Shown here: positions 33,751-42,473 of the stretch, piece by piece
Numbering within the stretch: the first letter of the stretch is position 1
How the letters are laid out: every line of letters starts with the position of its first letter
NCBI GenBank assembly: GCA_963803015.1
Contig: CAWDKV010000004.1
Span: 682,001 to 746,000 of the forward strand
DNA length: 64,000 bases
Direction of reading: 5' to 3'
From: Berkiella sp963803015
GTDB taxonomy: Bacteria > Pseudomonadota > Gammaproteobacteria > Berkiellales > Berkiellaceae
Notes under the pieces: generated by a model
The model's input: the letters and a program-made list of their open reading frames with translations, nothing else
Databases searched by the model: none
What the model was told of the DNA's origin: nothing
Made by a program: the position numbers and the translations under genes

Positions 33751-36300
33751 ATGCCAGTAGAATATAGCGGTCAAGCCACAACAAACCTTTTGAATATTTT
33801 TAGCAATACGCTTAATGCTTTTCCTTCGTTAGAGAATGATGTACAAGGCTTTGCAGAGTTTGGCTTTTTAGGTTACGCCAACCGCAGTCCGTTGCAGATA
33901 AAAAATCTTTTGGGCCCGAAGTTTACCCGTGATTTTGACCCCCAGTTAAAAGCGGCAATCGAAGGCCTTAAAAAAGATCCGGCCTTAAATAAAACCGCTT
34001 TGCATGGCACTCTTTTAGAAAAATATTTTGGCATCAAAATTAATCAAAATTTCCTGATTGCCCCAACAACATTGAGTAACGCTTATCATTCACTTCCCTC
34101 TGAAGCAGATATTGATTATCAACTTCACCTTTTCTATCTGCAACCCTATAAGTTATTTTCCATTTCTGAAAACAATCGAAAATTTATTAACCAAGCCTCC
34201 CCTAATGTCAACAGGCAATGGTGTTGGGAAGAGGGTGCACGCTGCGACATCGCGCCTATCCTCAGAAAAATGATCCAGCTCTATCTTGTTAGTGATATTT
34301 TACAAGATTATCAAATGCCTGAGAATGAATACGCTAACGCAGCAGTTCAAGCCAAATTAGATCAATTACACGCCCTCAATAGCAGTCTTTTAGAACAGAT
34401 TGGACAAGAGCTAGACCACTTTTTCCATGCTCTTAGAAATGATGATATCGCTCTACATGATCCCAATGCCATACGTGGCGACTCTCATGGATTGCTGAGT
34501 GGCGCAACATCCACTAATGTTGATCAGTTATTGCCCGGCTTTATGGATGTTGCTTCATTTTATCCAATAGGTCGTCTCTTGCTTGGCCAAACCAGAAACG
34601 AAGCGCATCATGCAGTGGCAGAGCGCTCGGTGAATCCCTCTCACTATGGCATTATAAAAGCCCTAAACTATGCTTTTGTTTTTCTGTTCAGCCATCTCAA
34701 TTTATCCACTTCGTTATTTTGGATCAAAGTAGGTCTTAAAACCGTCTTGGGGCAATGGCAAGCCTTTAAAGATTTTGTCAACAACAGACCAGAAAGCAGA
34801 CCTGCGCTTATACTGCAAACGCTGTTATTTGTGCCTAACTTACTTATCCTTGTCGCCTCCCCTTTGTTGATCTTGCTTCCCGCTTTATATGGGGTAACCT
34901 CTCTTCCTTTTAGCTTTGTCCGCTTTTTTTGCATGCATGGTCCTTTTCAGTTTCTCAAGGATTACACTGTCTTAAAAACCCTTGATGCTTTTGAGTTGAT
35001 CAAAGATGGCGTTTTATTTTTTATGTACGCTATCCCTATTTTGACACTGCTTGTTGCGAGCGTTAACGCTTTTTTACCTAGCATTGTGCTTGGCATTGGC
35101 ACATGGACTTCTTTTCTTTTTCTCTCTATTATCCGAACAGCTTTTACAGATACTCATTATTATCATCATTACTATGATGTCGATCCCCTCTTTGAATTGG
35201 CCTCTACCCACTTCTTCCAATTATTTGGCGCAGGGCTTTTTTTAGGGACAGGGACTTATCTCGGCGGTGCTTATGCGGCAAGAACGTTGAATAATCACCT
35301 GCCCGCATTCGTCAAAAGGATCATTGTAGCCGCTTTTTCACCCATCAATAGTTTAATCAATACACTCGAGTTGGGTTTAAGAAACATGCTGACTTCTAAA
35401 TCAACTTTTGATGTAAAAACAATTATCCCAGATCAACTTGAAGCGCAAGCTAATCTTGCTATCCCTACATTGTCTGTTTTAGTCCTCACTGAAAATAAAC
35501 AAGCGGAAATTGATGCGGTAATGGCTAAATTAGGCAAACTTAATCAATCTTTTTATTTGAGCTCTGAGCGCAAAGCACAAATAAGAGAACGTATTAGAAA
35601 CTTAGACATTACTGCTGAAACCACGCCAAATTCTTTGAATGCAGCAATGACGGCAGCAAATGCCTTTCTTGCTGATTGTTTAAGCGTTGAAGAAACAAAT
35701 GACATGACTAAAATCATGCAACACTTGGAGCAAGAAGATCCTTCCTTTGCTGCAAACTTTAGAATGGAAAAGATGTTTATGAATCAAGCTGCCAATGCAG
35801 GGGTCTATCAGCCCTCTTGGAAACTCCTTCAAGTATTACAAGACAAAGGTTTGATACGCGATGGCCAATGGCAAGGCCCAGCGCAATTAAACTTGAGCGC
35901 ATCCGCACTTACTAAGTGCCAACGGATCCAAGCGTTAAAGCCGGTGATACCTCCTGCTCCTGCGCCTGTGATTTTACCTATTACTACGGTTACGCCGGCT
36001 CTTTCACCTGAGATTGAGCCCATGCCTGGGACGCCATCTGTTTCATCTCTGGCAATAGGACCTACGTCAGATGCAGGAGTTGCACCACAGCCTGCGCTTC
36101 TTGAAAACCTACTGAGTTCAACACCACCTGCCAAACCGGAGTTTCCTCTTGAAAGTGCACTTAACTCCGTGCCAGCGCTTGCACCACTGTTAGCCATGGC
36201 TACTGAAAAACCACCAACTCCTTCTCTTGCGGAAATGCCTATTCAACCTGACACCCAAAGGGTAGAGGAGCCTCAAGCTCTCACTCCGCATTCGCCTTAG
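33751..36300 (+). CDS. Large unknown membrane protein with Pro-rich tail
   Basis: An 849-aa protein with no recognised family. Residues 1-350 are soluble and helix-rich; about 360-520 contain four or more hydrophobic segments (LLFVPNLLILVASPLLILLP, VLFFMYAIPILTLLVASV, LGIGTWTSFLFLSIIRTAF, FFQLFGAGLFLGTGTYLGG), the last pair separated by a His/Tyr-rich stretch (DTHYYHHYYDVD); a helical region follows, and ~740-849 is proline-rich. Membrane core plus disordered Pro-rich tail resembles the other orphan genes here. A role as a secreted effector is possible but unproven. Confidence 0.7.
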   Translation: MPVEYSGQATTNLLNIFSNTLNAFPSLENDVQGFAEFGFLGYANRSPLQIKNLLGPKFTRDFDPQLKAAIEGLKKDPALNKTALHGTLLEKYFGIKINQNFLIAPTTLSNAYHSLPSEADIDYQLHLFYLQPYKLFSISENNRKFINQASPNVNRQWCWEEGARCDIAPILRKMIQLYLVSDILQDYQMPENEYANAAVQAKLDQLHALNSSLLEQIGQELDHFFHALRNDDIALHDPNAIRGDSHGLLSGATSTNVDQLLPGFMDVASFYPIGRLLLGQTRNEAHHAVAERSVNPSHYGIIKALNYAFVFLFSHLNLSTSLFWIKVGLKTVLGQWQAFKDFVNNRPESRPALILQTLLFVPNLLILVASPLLILLPALYGVTSLPFSFVRFFCMHGPFQFLKDYTVLKTLDAFELIKDGVLFFMYAIPILTLLVASVNAFLPSIVLGIGTWTSFLFLSIIRTAFTDTHYYHHYYDVDPLFELASTHFFQLFGAGLFLGTGTYLGGAYAARTLNNHLPAFVKRIIVAAFSPINSLINTLELGLRNMLTSKSTFDVKTIIPDQLEAQANLAIPTLSVLVLTENKQAEIDAVMAKLGKLNQSFYLSSERKAQIRERIRNLDITAETTPNSLNAAMTAANAFLADCLSVEETNDMTKIMQHLEQEDPSFAANFRMEKMFMNQAANAGVYQPSWKLLQVLQDKGLIRDGQWQGPAQLNLSASALTKCQRIQALKPVIPPAPAPVILPITTVTPALSPEIEPMPGTPSVSSLAIGPTSDAGVAPQPALLENLLSSTPPAKPEFPLESALNSVPALAPLLAMATEKPPTPSLAEMPIQPDTQRVEEPQALTPHSP

Positions 36301-36310
36301 AAATGAGCCG

Positions 36311-36344
36311 CTCATACTCTCACAGAATTCAGTGAGAGTATGAG
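36311..36344. terminator. Hairpin after the 849-aa gene
   Basis: CTCATACTCTCAC / GTGAGAGTATGAG forms a perfect 13-bp stem with an 8-nt loop, 11 bases past the stop codon. There is no T tract, so it is terminator-like rather than a classical intrinsic terminator. Confidence 0.6.
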
Positions 36345-36381
36345 ACGAATAACAATTGATGTTAGAATTCAAAGTAATTAA

Positions 36382-36705
36382 AACTCCCCTGTCAATATAA
36401 ACATACTAGAGGTAGTTGGAAAAACCATTCCTGACGTTGCAAGCAATCTTGCATCATTAACTGCTGTCACTGCTCGAAATTTCCTCGCAATCGATCCCTT
36501 AACTGCCCCTGCGAATACAACACTTACTTTATTTAAATCGTATGATGCTGCAAGAAGCGCCGTATTGCAGGACGAAGAGACTCCACCACAGCCTGTGTTG
36601 CTACAACTTCATACGTAACAGCGCGCTCCCGCAGCTGCAAACACTCCCCCATCACCTAAACATGGGTATAACTTAAGACCTAGAAAAAACATTAAATATA
36701 AATAG
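36382..36705 (+). pseudogene. Remnant of a protein-coding gene
   Basis: This is the 408-base stretch between two large genes. One plus-strand frame stays open for about 78 codons (with VGKTIPDVASNLASLTAV and NTTLTLFKSYDAARSAVL), meets a single TAA at 36616, then continues for 28 codons ending HGYNLRPRKNIKYK and TAG. There is no start codon at its beginning. It reads as the 3' end of a decayed gene, perhaps a relative of the neighbouring Pro-rich proteins. The original family is not recognised. Confidence 0.5.
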
Positions 36706-36708
36706 ATC

Positions 36709-38379
36709 TTAAGGTTTCGTTGTTGGTGGTTTTTTTTCTGGCTCCCCTTGCACAACAACTTGCGGTGCAACGGGAGCCTCTTCCAATGCTGACTTTTGTA
36801 AATTTTGATAAGGACTCACCACTTTTGCTTTCTCACCAATTGGTGTTTTATCTTCAAACTCAGAAAAGCTAGCTGGCGTGTTTGCTTTTTTCATCTGGGC
36901 ATCTAAAATCTTGAATTTTTCTAAAATATTGCGTGCTGCCTCACCTTCTTTGGTGTATTTTGGCTTCTTTTTCCCTTTATTCTTCTCATTTTCTGCTTTC
37001 ACTTTCGCTTGAGCATCTTTTAACAGGGGTAACATCTCTGAAGATAATTTCATTCTCACACCAAGGCTCGCCAACCTTGTCGCTTCAACAATGGTTCCCT
37101 CTAAATCTGGCACTCGCCTTGCTCTACGAAAGAATCCGCCCCCTTTTTGAGTGTATAGCAAGGGAACGGTAATATGTTCTGCGGGCAAATAACTCTCTTT
37201 TTGTATGCCAGAAATATCGACCTTTATCCCTACATCTTGTGCTAGTTGTAAATTATGTTTATTACCCTCACGATTAACCGCTAGTAAAGTCAACTGCGGC
37301 CTTTTCTCTTGCTTCTCAAGATATTGGCGCAAATTTGCTTTTTGCACCTCGTCTATTTGAACAGGAAAACCAAGATTTAAAACTAATTGCATTTTTGCGA
37401 GTAACTTTTTGGGATCCCTTTCCGTTAAAGTAATAAAACGGAATTTTTCTTTATTATCAAAATAATATTGATTCACTATTTGGAGGGTACTACTATCAAA
37501 AACGGGCAAAAACCCTTGAGAAAGTGCCATTTCAAACGAATCTAAAGCATGATTTGGATTATGTGAAGCAATGGTAATGGGTTCATTTTTTAAGGCATTG
37601 ACTGACAACATACTTTTAAAGCCAAAAGGCGCTAATTTTTGCGCGAGGGCTATTTGCTTATTTTTAGGATACTTTGTCAGATCTAAAATATTGGACTCAG
37701 TCGCTAAAACCAGTAACAGCGCCTGTCTTCTGCCTTCTTTTACATTCGGATCTGCCGACTCTTCAACCAGTGACAGTTCCATGCCTAATTTTTCTGCACA
37801 TTCCTTAAAAACACTCCAATCTCGATGCGCAGATCCAGACTGTATCACAACGGGACTTCCTTGTTTTTGTTGCATTTTCTGTAAGCTTTCCCTTAGTGCT
37901 TTAAGCTTTTTTTCTTCCTGTGGTAATACCGGCATAAAACCAAGGGCAACTAATTGTTGCAGTCTTACCATCGATACGGGATCATTCTTGACTTCCACTC
38001 TAGCCAATACAAAATGAGCGAGATCTTCTCTTGCGACCACTGCTAATGCTTCTCTTGCTTCAGGAGAGAGCTCAACATTTAAGCCTGCAGCTTTTGCTTT
38101 TAATATACTCTCTAGTACAGCCTTACCCTCTATACCCGCTCCTATTTTAATTTGTCCTTCCCTAGGGACAGTTTTTTGTTTAGCTGCTTTTGAGAGGCTT
38201 TGTTTAGTTTGGATTTCTACATATTTTTGCACGGCTTTTGCAGTCTTATCTGAAAAAATCGGTGACTGGCCCTGGGCAACGCTAGCTTCAAATTGTTTGA
38301 TTGCCTCTACTGGATCTTTGCTATCTATGGTGATTTGTGTGATTTGCGGTGTTGGCTCAATAGCACCTTCAATAACCAT
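36709..38379 (-). CDS. Repeat protein with ~45-residue units
   Basis: A 556-aa protein of unknown family. Residues ~10-450 consist of eight or nine diverged units of about 45 residues. Each has a beta-strand ending in a polar turn, an amphipathic helix, a Gly followed by a short strand, and a second helix: for example ITIDSKDPVEAIKQFEASVA, ITIASHNPNHALDSFEMALS (next LSQGFLPVFD), VEVKNDPVSMVRLQQLVALG and ITLTERDPKKLLAKMQLVLN. The C-terminal ~100 residues are Lys/Pro-rich and probably disordered. The ATG at 38379 follows AAGGGG. No signal or TM segment. Host-directed function is a guess. Confidence 0.75.
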   Translation of the reverse strand: MVIEGAIEPTPQITQITIDSKDPVEAIKQFEASVAQGQSPIFSDKTAKAVQKYVEIQTKQSLSKAAKQKTVPREGQIKIGAGIEGKAVLESILKAKAAGLNVELSPEAREALAVVAREDLAHFVLARVEVKNDPVSMVRLQQLVALGFMPVLPQEEKKLKALRESLQKMQQKQGSPVVIQSGSAHRDWSVFKECAEKLGMELSLVEESADPNVKEGRRQALLLVLATESNILDLTKYPKNKQIALAQKLAPFGFKSMLSVNALKNEPITIASHNPNHALDSFEMALSQGFLPVFDSSTLQIVNQYYFDNKEKFRFITLTERDPKKLLAKMQLVLNLGFPVQIDEVQKANLRQYLEKQEKRPQLTLLAVNREGNKHNLQLAQDVGIKVDISGIQKESYLPAEHITVPLLYTQKGGGFFRRARRVPDLEGTIVEATRLASLGVRMKLSSEMLPLLKDAQAKVKAENEKNKGKKKPKYTKEGEAARNILEKFKILDAQMKKANTPASFSEFEDKTPIGEKAKVVSPYQNLQKSALEEAPVAPQVVVQGEPEKKPPTTKP

Positions 38380-38390
38380 GTGATATCCCC

Positions 38391-38439
38391 TTAACAATTG
38401 TTAATTTTTGTTACAGGGTTGACTTATTGTTAACAAAAA
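38391..38439. promoter_or_regulatory. Cluster of TTGTTA half-sites upstream of the repeat-protein gene
   Basis: The region holds a perfect palindrome TTAACAATTGTTAA (38391-38404), TTGTTAC (38408-38414) and ATTGTTAACA (38426-38435). The last 10-mer recurs at 42530-42539 upstream of the other repeat-protein gene. Binding by a shared regulator is inferred. Confidence 0.4.
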
Positions 38440-38451
38440 GAGTTCCAAAAA

Positions 38452-38480
38452 TTGCGCCTTAAGCTAGAATTTGATATAAA
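38452..38480 (+). promoter_or_regulatory. Promoter of rpmB-rpmG
   Basis: TTGCGC (38452-38457) and TATAAA (38475-38480) are separated by 17 bases, a good sigma-70 promoter 32 bases before the rpmB start codon. Confidence 0.7.
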
Positions 38481-38512
38481 GTCTGGCTTAATAACATCAG
38501 TGGGGAAGTATC

Positions 38513-38743
38513 ATGGGTAAAGAGTGTATGGTCACGGGGAGAGGAACCGCTCGCGGTAACCACGTCGCACACTGTAATAAGAAAGTAAAACGTAGCTTTA
38601 AAGTGAACGTGCACTGGAAAAGATTCTGGTTAGCTAGCCAAAATCGTTTTATTCGCTTACGTGTTTCTAATCGCGGCATGCGAATCATTGACAAGAAAGG
38701 TATTGAAACAGTGCTGGCCGAATTGCAAGGCCAACTAATTTAG
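38513..38743 (+). CDS. rpmB: 50S ribosomal protein L28
   Basis: A 76-aa basic protein with the L28 N-terminus CMVTGRGTARGNHVAHCNKK and the conserved segment RLRVSNRGMRIIDKKGI. Two cysteines (residues 5 and 21) are present. It is followed 10 bases later by rpmG, the standard pairing. Confidence 0.96.
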   Translation: MGKECMVTGRGTARGNHVAHCNKKVKRSFKVNVHWKRFWLASQNRFIRLRVSNRGMRIIDKKGIETVLAELQGQLI

Positions 38744-38753
38744 GAGACTCCCC

Positions 38754-38915
38754 ATGGCAAGCAAAGATAGTATTAAAATCATAATGCGCTCAAGCGCTTC
38801 ACGTTATTTTTATACCACTAATAAAAATAAGCGTAATAAAGAAAAGCTATGCATGACCAGCTATGATCCCATCGTACGCAAACATGTAGAGTTTAATGAA
38901 GAAAAGATGAGATAA
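38754..38915 (+). CDS. rpmG: 50S ribosomal protein L33
   Basis: A 53-aa protein starting MASKDSIKIIMRSSASRYFY and ending with YDPIVRKHVEFNEEKMR, the L33 pattern. The two CxxC zinc pairs are absent, so this is the zinc-independent form, a sensible fit with the zinc importer elsewhere in the window. A strong ribosome site (AGGAGACTCCCC) precedes it and a terminator follows at once. Confidence 0.95.
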   Translation: MASKDSIKIIMRSSASRYFYTTNKNKRNKEKLCMTSYDPIVRKHVEFNEEKMR

Positions 38916-38942
38916 AAAACCCCGCTGAGCGGGGTTTTTTTT
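38914..38942 (+). terminator. Rho-independent terminator of rpmB-rpmG
   Basis: CCCCGC-TGA-GCGGGG followed by eight T, and preceded by A6, so it can also act on the convergent desaturase gene. It begins at the rpmG stop codon. Confidence 0.93.
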
Positions 38943-38945
38943 AGC

Positions 38946-40091
38946 TTAAGCAAAGCTCTTTAAGTAAGCAGAAAAATTCCTCAAGGCACTAATATTCGTC
39001 CCCTCAGCTTCCTGACACCACTTTTGCAAAGCTTCCAATAAATCGCTCTCTCTTAAAGAAGATTGCGCCCATATATTTTGCAGACGCTCTTTAAATTGAT
39101 ACGCCTCTTGCAAGGTCTTACTTTCTGCCAATACCTTCTTTAAATGCTGTCGTGAATCTTCATCTAAAAGAGAGGTTTCCTTAACAAATAATTTCTGAGC
39201 ACGCCTCCAGAGAGTATCTGGCTTCTTCTCTTGCTGAAACACCGGCACGATAACCTCTTTAGAATAAGAAGCCATGACCTGAAAACGATTGGTAATAATT
39301 GCTTTGAGCGTTGGAATATCTAATTGCTTTTTGCCAGGAACCAGATGAGGTTGGGGGGGGACACGCTTGGACTTTGCCAAACCCACCATTTCCATCAAAC
39401 GAATATAGAGCCAACCAATATCAAATTCCCACCACTTCACAGATAATTTAGCGGAAGTCGGATAAGTATGATGATTGTTATGGAGCTCTTCACCCCCAAT
39501 CAAAATTCCCCAAGGAGAGATATTCCTTGCTTCATCTGGGCATTCAAAATTGCGATAGCCCCAATAATGCCCAACACCATTGATAACCCCTGCCGCGAAA
39601 AAGGGGATCCACGCCATTTGCACAGCCCAAATCGCTAACCCTGGCACGCCAAAGAGCAGCAAATCAATGATTAACATCAATCTGATCCCTTTTGTAGAAT
39701 TGCGGAGGTAGAAATGCTCGATTTTGTCATCGGGTGTGCCTTGACCATAACGTTCAAGCGTTTCTTGATTCTTAGCTTCTTTGCGATACAGCTCTGCGCC
39801 TTTCCACAACACCATGGGTAATCCCATAATTTGCGGACTATGCGGATCTTCTTCTGTTTCGCATTTAGCATGGTGTTTGCGGTGAATTGAAGCCCAGGCT
39901 TTCGTCACCATCCCCGTGGTTAACCAAAGCCACAAACGGAAGAAGTGGCTTGCGATGGGGTGCATATCTAAAGCACGATGCGCTTGATGGCGATGTAAAA
40001 AAACGGTGACACCAATAATGGTGATATGGGTGAACACCAAGGTGACAACCAGGTTGCCCCACCAAGGCAAATCACATAGACCGTAGAACAT
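38946..40091 (-). CDS. Acyl-CoA / fatty acid desaturase
   Basis: A 381-aa membrane-bound di-iron desaturase. The three histidine boxes are intact: HRHQAHRALDMH (HX4H type, residue ~32), HRKHHAK (HXXHH, ~70) and HNNHHTYP (HXXHH, ~205). Hydrophobic pairs flank them. It introduces a double bond (probably delta-9) into acyl chains, adjusting membrane fluidity. The last ~110 residues are a helical extension beyond the catalytic core. A ribosome site (AGGAGCATACTGTC) precedes the ATG. Confidence 0.93.
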   Translation of the reverse strand: MFYGLCDLPWWGNLVVTLVFTHITIIGVTVFLHRHQAHRALDMHPIASHFFRLWLWLTTGMVTKAWASIHRKHHAKCETEEDPHSPQIMGLPMVLWKGAELYRKEAKNQETLERYGQGTPDDKIEHFYLRNSTKGIRLMLIIDLLLFGVPGLAIWAVQMAWIPFFAAGVINGVGHYWGYRNFECPDEARNISPWGILIGGEELHNNHHTYPTSAKLSVKWWEFDIGWLYIRLMEMVGLAKSKRVPPQPHLVPGKKQLDIPTLKAIITNRFQVMASYSKEVIVPVFQQEKKPDTLWRRAQKLFVKETSLLDEDSRQHLKKVLAESKTLQEAYQFKERLQNIWAQSSLRESDLLEALQKWCQEAEGTNISALRNFSAYLKSFA

Positions 40092-40157
40092 GACAGTATG
40101 CTCCTATTTAAAGCTAATTATCTAACATAATTTTGTAGTTCGCATTTCTTGAGGCTG

Positions 40158-40187
40158 AGTATACTAAAAATTAGCTGGCTTGCCTAA
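40158..40187 (-). promoter_or_regulatory. Possible promoter of the desaturase gene
   Basis: On the minus strand TTAGGC (40182-40187) and TATACT (40158-40163) are separated by 18 bases. The rest of the 213-base gap between yfhL and the desaturase shows no ORF or RNA that could be recognised. Confidence 0.4.
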
Positions 40188-40304
40188 GACCTTTTATGCC
40201 GTCAGTCTTGCTGTGCGATTAAGGGTGCACCGTTGGTCTGGAATTTATACTCTTCTCAGTTTGGTTATCCCTTCCCAAATGATTTTTCAGCGCTCGTCTA
40301 CAAA

Positions 40305-40571
40305 TCATCTACTTTGGATATCTTTAAGGGGGTGAAGAAGCTGGTACTTTTGTAGCAAATCTTCCTGCGTTTCAAGATAAAGGGGATCATGAGGAATACA
40401 ATCCACGGGACAAACCTGCTGGCATTGAGGAGTATCAAAATGACCAACACATTCTGTGCAAAGGTTCGGATTAATCACGTAATATTCTTCGCCTTGGGAG
40501 ATTGCGTCATTAGGACACTCAGGCTCACAAACATCACAATTAATGCATTCATCCGTAATTTTTAAAGCCAC
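40305..40571 (-). CDS. YfhL family 4Fe-4S dicluster ferredoxin
   Basis: An 88-aa ferredoxin with two cluster motifs: CINCDVCEPECP (CxxCxxCxxxCP) and CTECVGHFDTPQCQQVCPVDC, the second carrying the insertion typical of YfhL/Alvin-type 2[4Fe-4S] ferredoxins. It transfers electrons at low potential. It lies directly after coaD, sharing one base, an arrangement found widely in gammaproteobacteria. Confidence 0.93.
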   Translation of the reverse strand: MALKITDECINCDVCEPECPNDAISQGEEYYVINPNLCTECVGHFDTPQCQQVCPVDCIPHDPLYLETQEDLLQKYQLLHPLKDIQSR

Positions 40572-41062
40572 TATTCACCCTTTTGACTAAGACGTTTTAA
40601 AGCTATTTCAACAGGAGGCGGCACAAAAGTTCCGATATTTCCTCCTAATTTGGCAATTTCCATTACCAATGAAGAAGAAATAAAAGAAAATTGCTCTGAA
40701 GGCGTCAAAAATAACGTTTCTATCTCCGCCATGAGGCGTCGATTCATATTGGCAAGCTGAAACTCATATTCAAAGTCAGAAACTGCGCGCAACCCTCGAA
40801 TAATGGCTTTGGCCCCTTGTTTGCTCGCGAAATCCACCAACAAAGAAGAAAAACCACACACCTCAACATTTTTGACATGTGCTAAAGCGGCCTTCGCCAT
40901 ATCAACGCGCTCAGTTAAATCAAAAGAAGGCTTTTTACGCTTGTTCTCAGCAACAGCAACTATGACGTGTTGAAACATGCGCCCTGCACGTTCAATTAAA
41001 TCGACATGCCCATTAGTGATGGGATCAAATGTTCCCGGAAAAACGACTTTTTCATGCTTCAT
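40571..41062 (-). CDS. coaD: Phosphopantetheine adenylyltransferase
   Basis: A 163-aa nucleotidyltransferase with FPGTFDPITNGHVDLIERA (the T/HxGH-type motif), RGLRAVSDFEYEFQLANMNR and FISSSLVMEIAKLGG. It makes dephospho-CoA, so together with coaBC two parts of CoA synthesis are in the window, at separate loci. Operon with yfhL. Confidence 0.95.
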   Translation of the reverse strand: MKHEKVVFPGTFDPITNGHVDLIERAGRMFQHVIVAVAENKRKKPSFDLTERVDMAKAALAHVKNVEVCGFSSLLVDFASKQGAKAIIRGLRAVSDFEYEFQLANMNRRLMAEIETLFLTPSEQFSFISSSLVMEIAKLGGNIGTFVPPPVEIALKRLSQKGE

Positions 41063-41312
41063 CGAGCACTGTTCCTTATGTTACGCAGCCTCCATCATAG
41101 CAACGATCCTTATCCTGCAAAAGCTTAACTCAATCAAAAAATATCAGTTAACGAACACAGACTTAAGAGCTGTCAGAAATGATTACTTTGGCCGATAACC
41201 CTAAATTTAAGCAAGTAAGGAAAGCCTCTTTCACTGATCTTTGATTTATTGTAAGCGGTCATAAAAAGCAATAACAGACCTCAAGCAATCAGCTTCACCC
41301 CTTACCCACAGA

Positions 41313-42473
41313 TTAATGATTGGACGCATTTAACTTATGCCCACTGTTCACATTATTCCCCACATTTTCAGCATTGCTTGATGTTGCCTGAAGAAGCGAT
41401 TGCTGGAGTTGAGGTAATAATGCTGAAGAAGTTTCACTCGAAGGTGTGGCAATAACAACGGTAGAGGGTTGAGTTAATCTTAGCGCTAACTGTTGTAACG
41501 CTGGAACGCGATTCAAAAAGTCTTTTGGCGATTTATCTAAAAAGGGCTGGGGTTGATTATAATTTCGGCAAGGAAGATTAAAATTTAATTGTTGCATGGG
41601 TACGTGTTTTAACACTAACTCTAGCGGTGCAGAATTTCCAAGCGCTGCGGCTTCGGTTAATACACACAGAGCCGATCGTTGATCACGCTTAGGGTAGCCT
41701 GGTTGATAATTAAAGTTAAAGCGATGCATATTCTGTGACAAAGTATGCCTTAGCCAATGTTCTAATATTTGAGGGCACCCTTTCACAGCTAAATCACAAG
41801 CTAGCCAAAGATTGGAATAATCTGCAGGAGATGGCGCCACGTTAAAATCTAAGCTTGCGATTTGAAGAGGGGAAAGTTTCGACATAACATTAATAAATAA
41901 AGGAATTCTTGATTCCAAATAAAGTTTTTCACTTAAAATTGAAAATAAATTTTTATCTGTTCCTGGAACAGCAATTGCTAAATTCAAAGAACTTACTGGT
42001 ATATGTTTAAATATGACTTCAGCAAAATTTAATGCGTGAGGTAGCTTAAATTGAACAATCAATGATAATAATGAAAACCCTGCAAACATCCCCACACTGG
42101 GTGTCACATCAAAATTCAACTTGCCTATAGACCCAACAAAATGTTCGAATAAATCAATCTCATTCGTAAATAGTAATCCTAACGTAATATAAAAAAGCGG
42201 GTTAGCAGGCGGTATGGGCCCTGTCATCAATATTTCATTGAAATTAAGTTCTTCCAAGCGGACTGTCGTTAAAAAGCCAATCAACTCTCCTTTTTTACTT
42301 TGGTTAACGAATATATTACCGTTAACCACACTCAACAATTCACCACAAATGGTAACGAGCTTTTCTTGGTTATGATGCCTGGCCAGTCCTTGTTTTGCTG
42401 TAGGCATTTCAGCAACATTTTCATCATCAGATCCATCAGAACAGGATCGCTTTTTTGGGCCACTTTTTAACAT
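41313..42473 (-). CDS. Repeat protein with five LNFN-type ~44-residue units
   Basis: A 386-aa protein not assigned to a family. Residues ~76-295 hold five tandem units of 43-45 residues, each opening with L/F-[ND]-[FL]-[ND/A] (LNFNEI, LNFDVTP, LNLAIAVP, LDFNVAP, FNFNYQP) and ending in an amphipathic helix such as LELVLKHVPMQQ; a sixth start, LNFNLP, follows. The helix-turn-helix look is ankyrin-like, but the unit is longer than 33 residues. A basic/acidic head (KSGPKKRSCSDGSDDE) resembles a nuclear localisation signal. The ATG at 42473 is chosen for its AGGAGA site. Confidence 0.75.
   Translation of the reverse strand: MLKSGPKKRSCSDGSDDENVAEMPTAKQGLARHHNQEKLVTICGELLSVVNGNIFVNQSKKGELIGFLTTVRLEELNFNEILMTGPIPPANPLFYITLGLLFTNEIDLFEHFVGSIGKLNFDVTPSVGMFAGFSLLSLIVQFKLPHALNFAEVIFKHIPVSSLNLAIAVPGTDKNLFSILSEKLYLESRIPLFINVMSKLSPLQIASLDFNVAPSPADYSNLWLACDLAVKGCPQILEHWLRHTLSQNMHRFNFNYQPGYPKRDQRSALCVLTEAAALGNSAPLELVLKHVPMQQLNFNLPCRNYNQPQPFLDKSPKDFLNRVPALQQLALRLTQPSTVVIATPSSETSSALLPQLQQSLLQATSSNAENVGNNVNSGHKLNASNH

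Noticed and set aside
41063..41312. Plus-strand frame starting within coaD and running into the intergenic region
   Set aside because: It begins antisense to coaD and has no ribosome site or protein-like composition; no gene is called in this 250-base gap.
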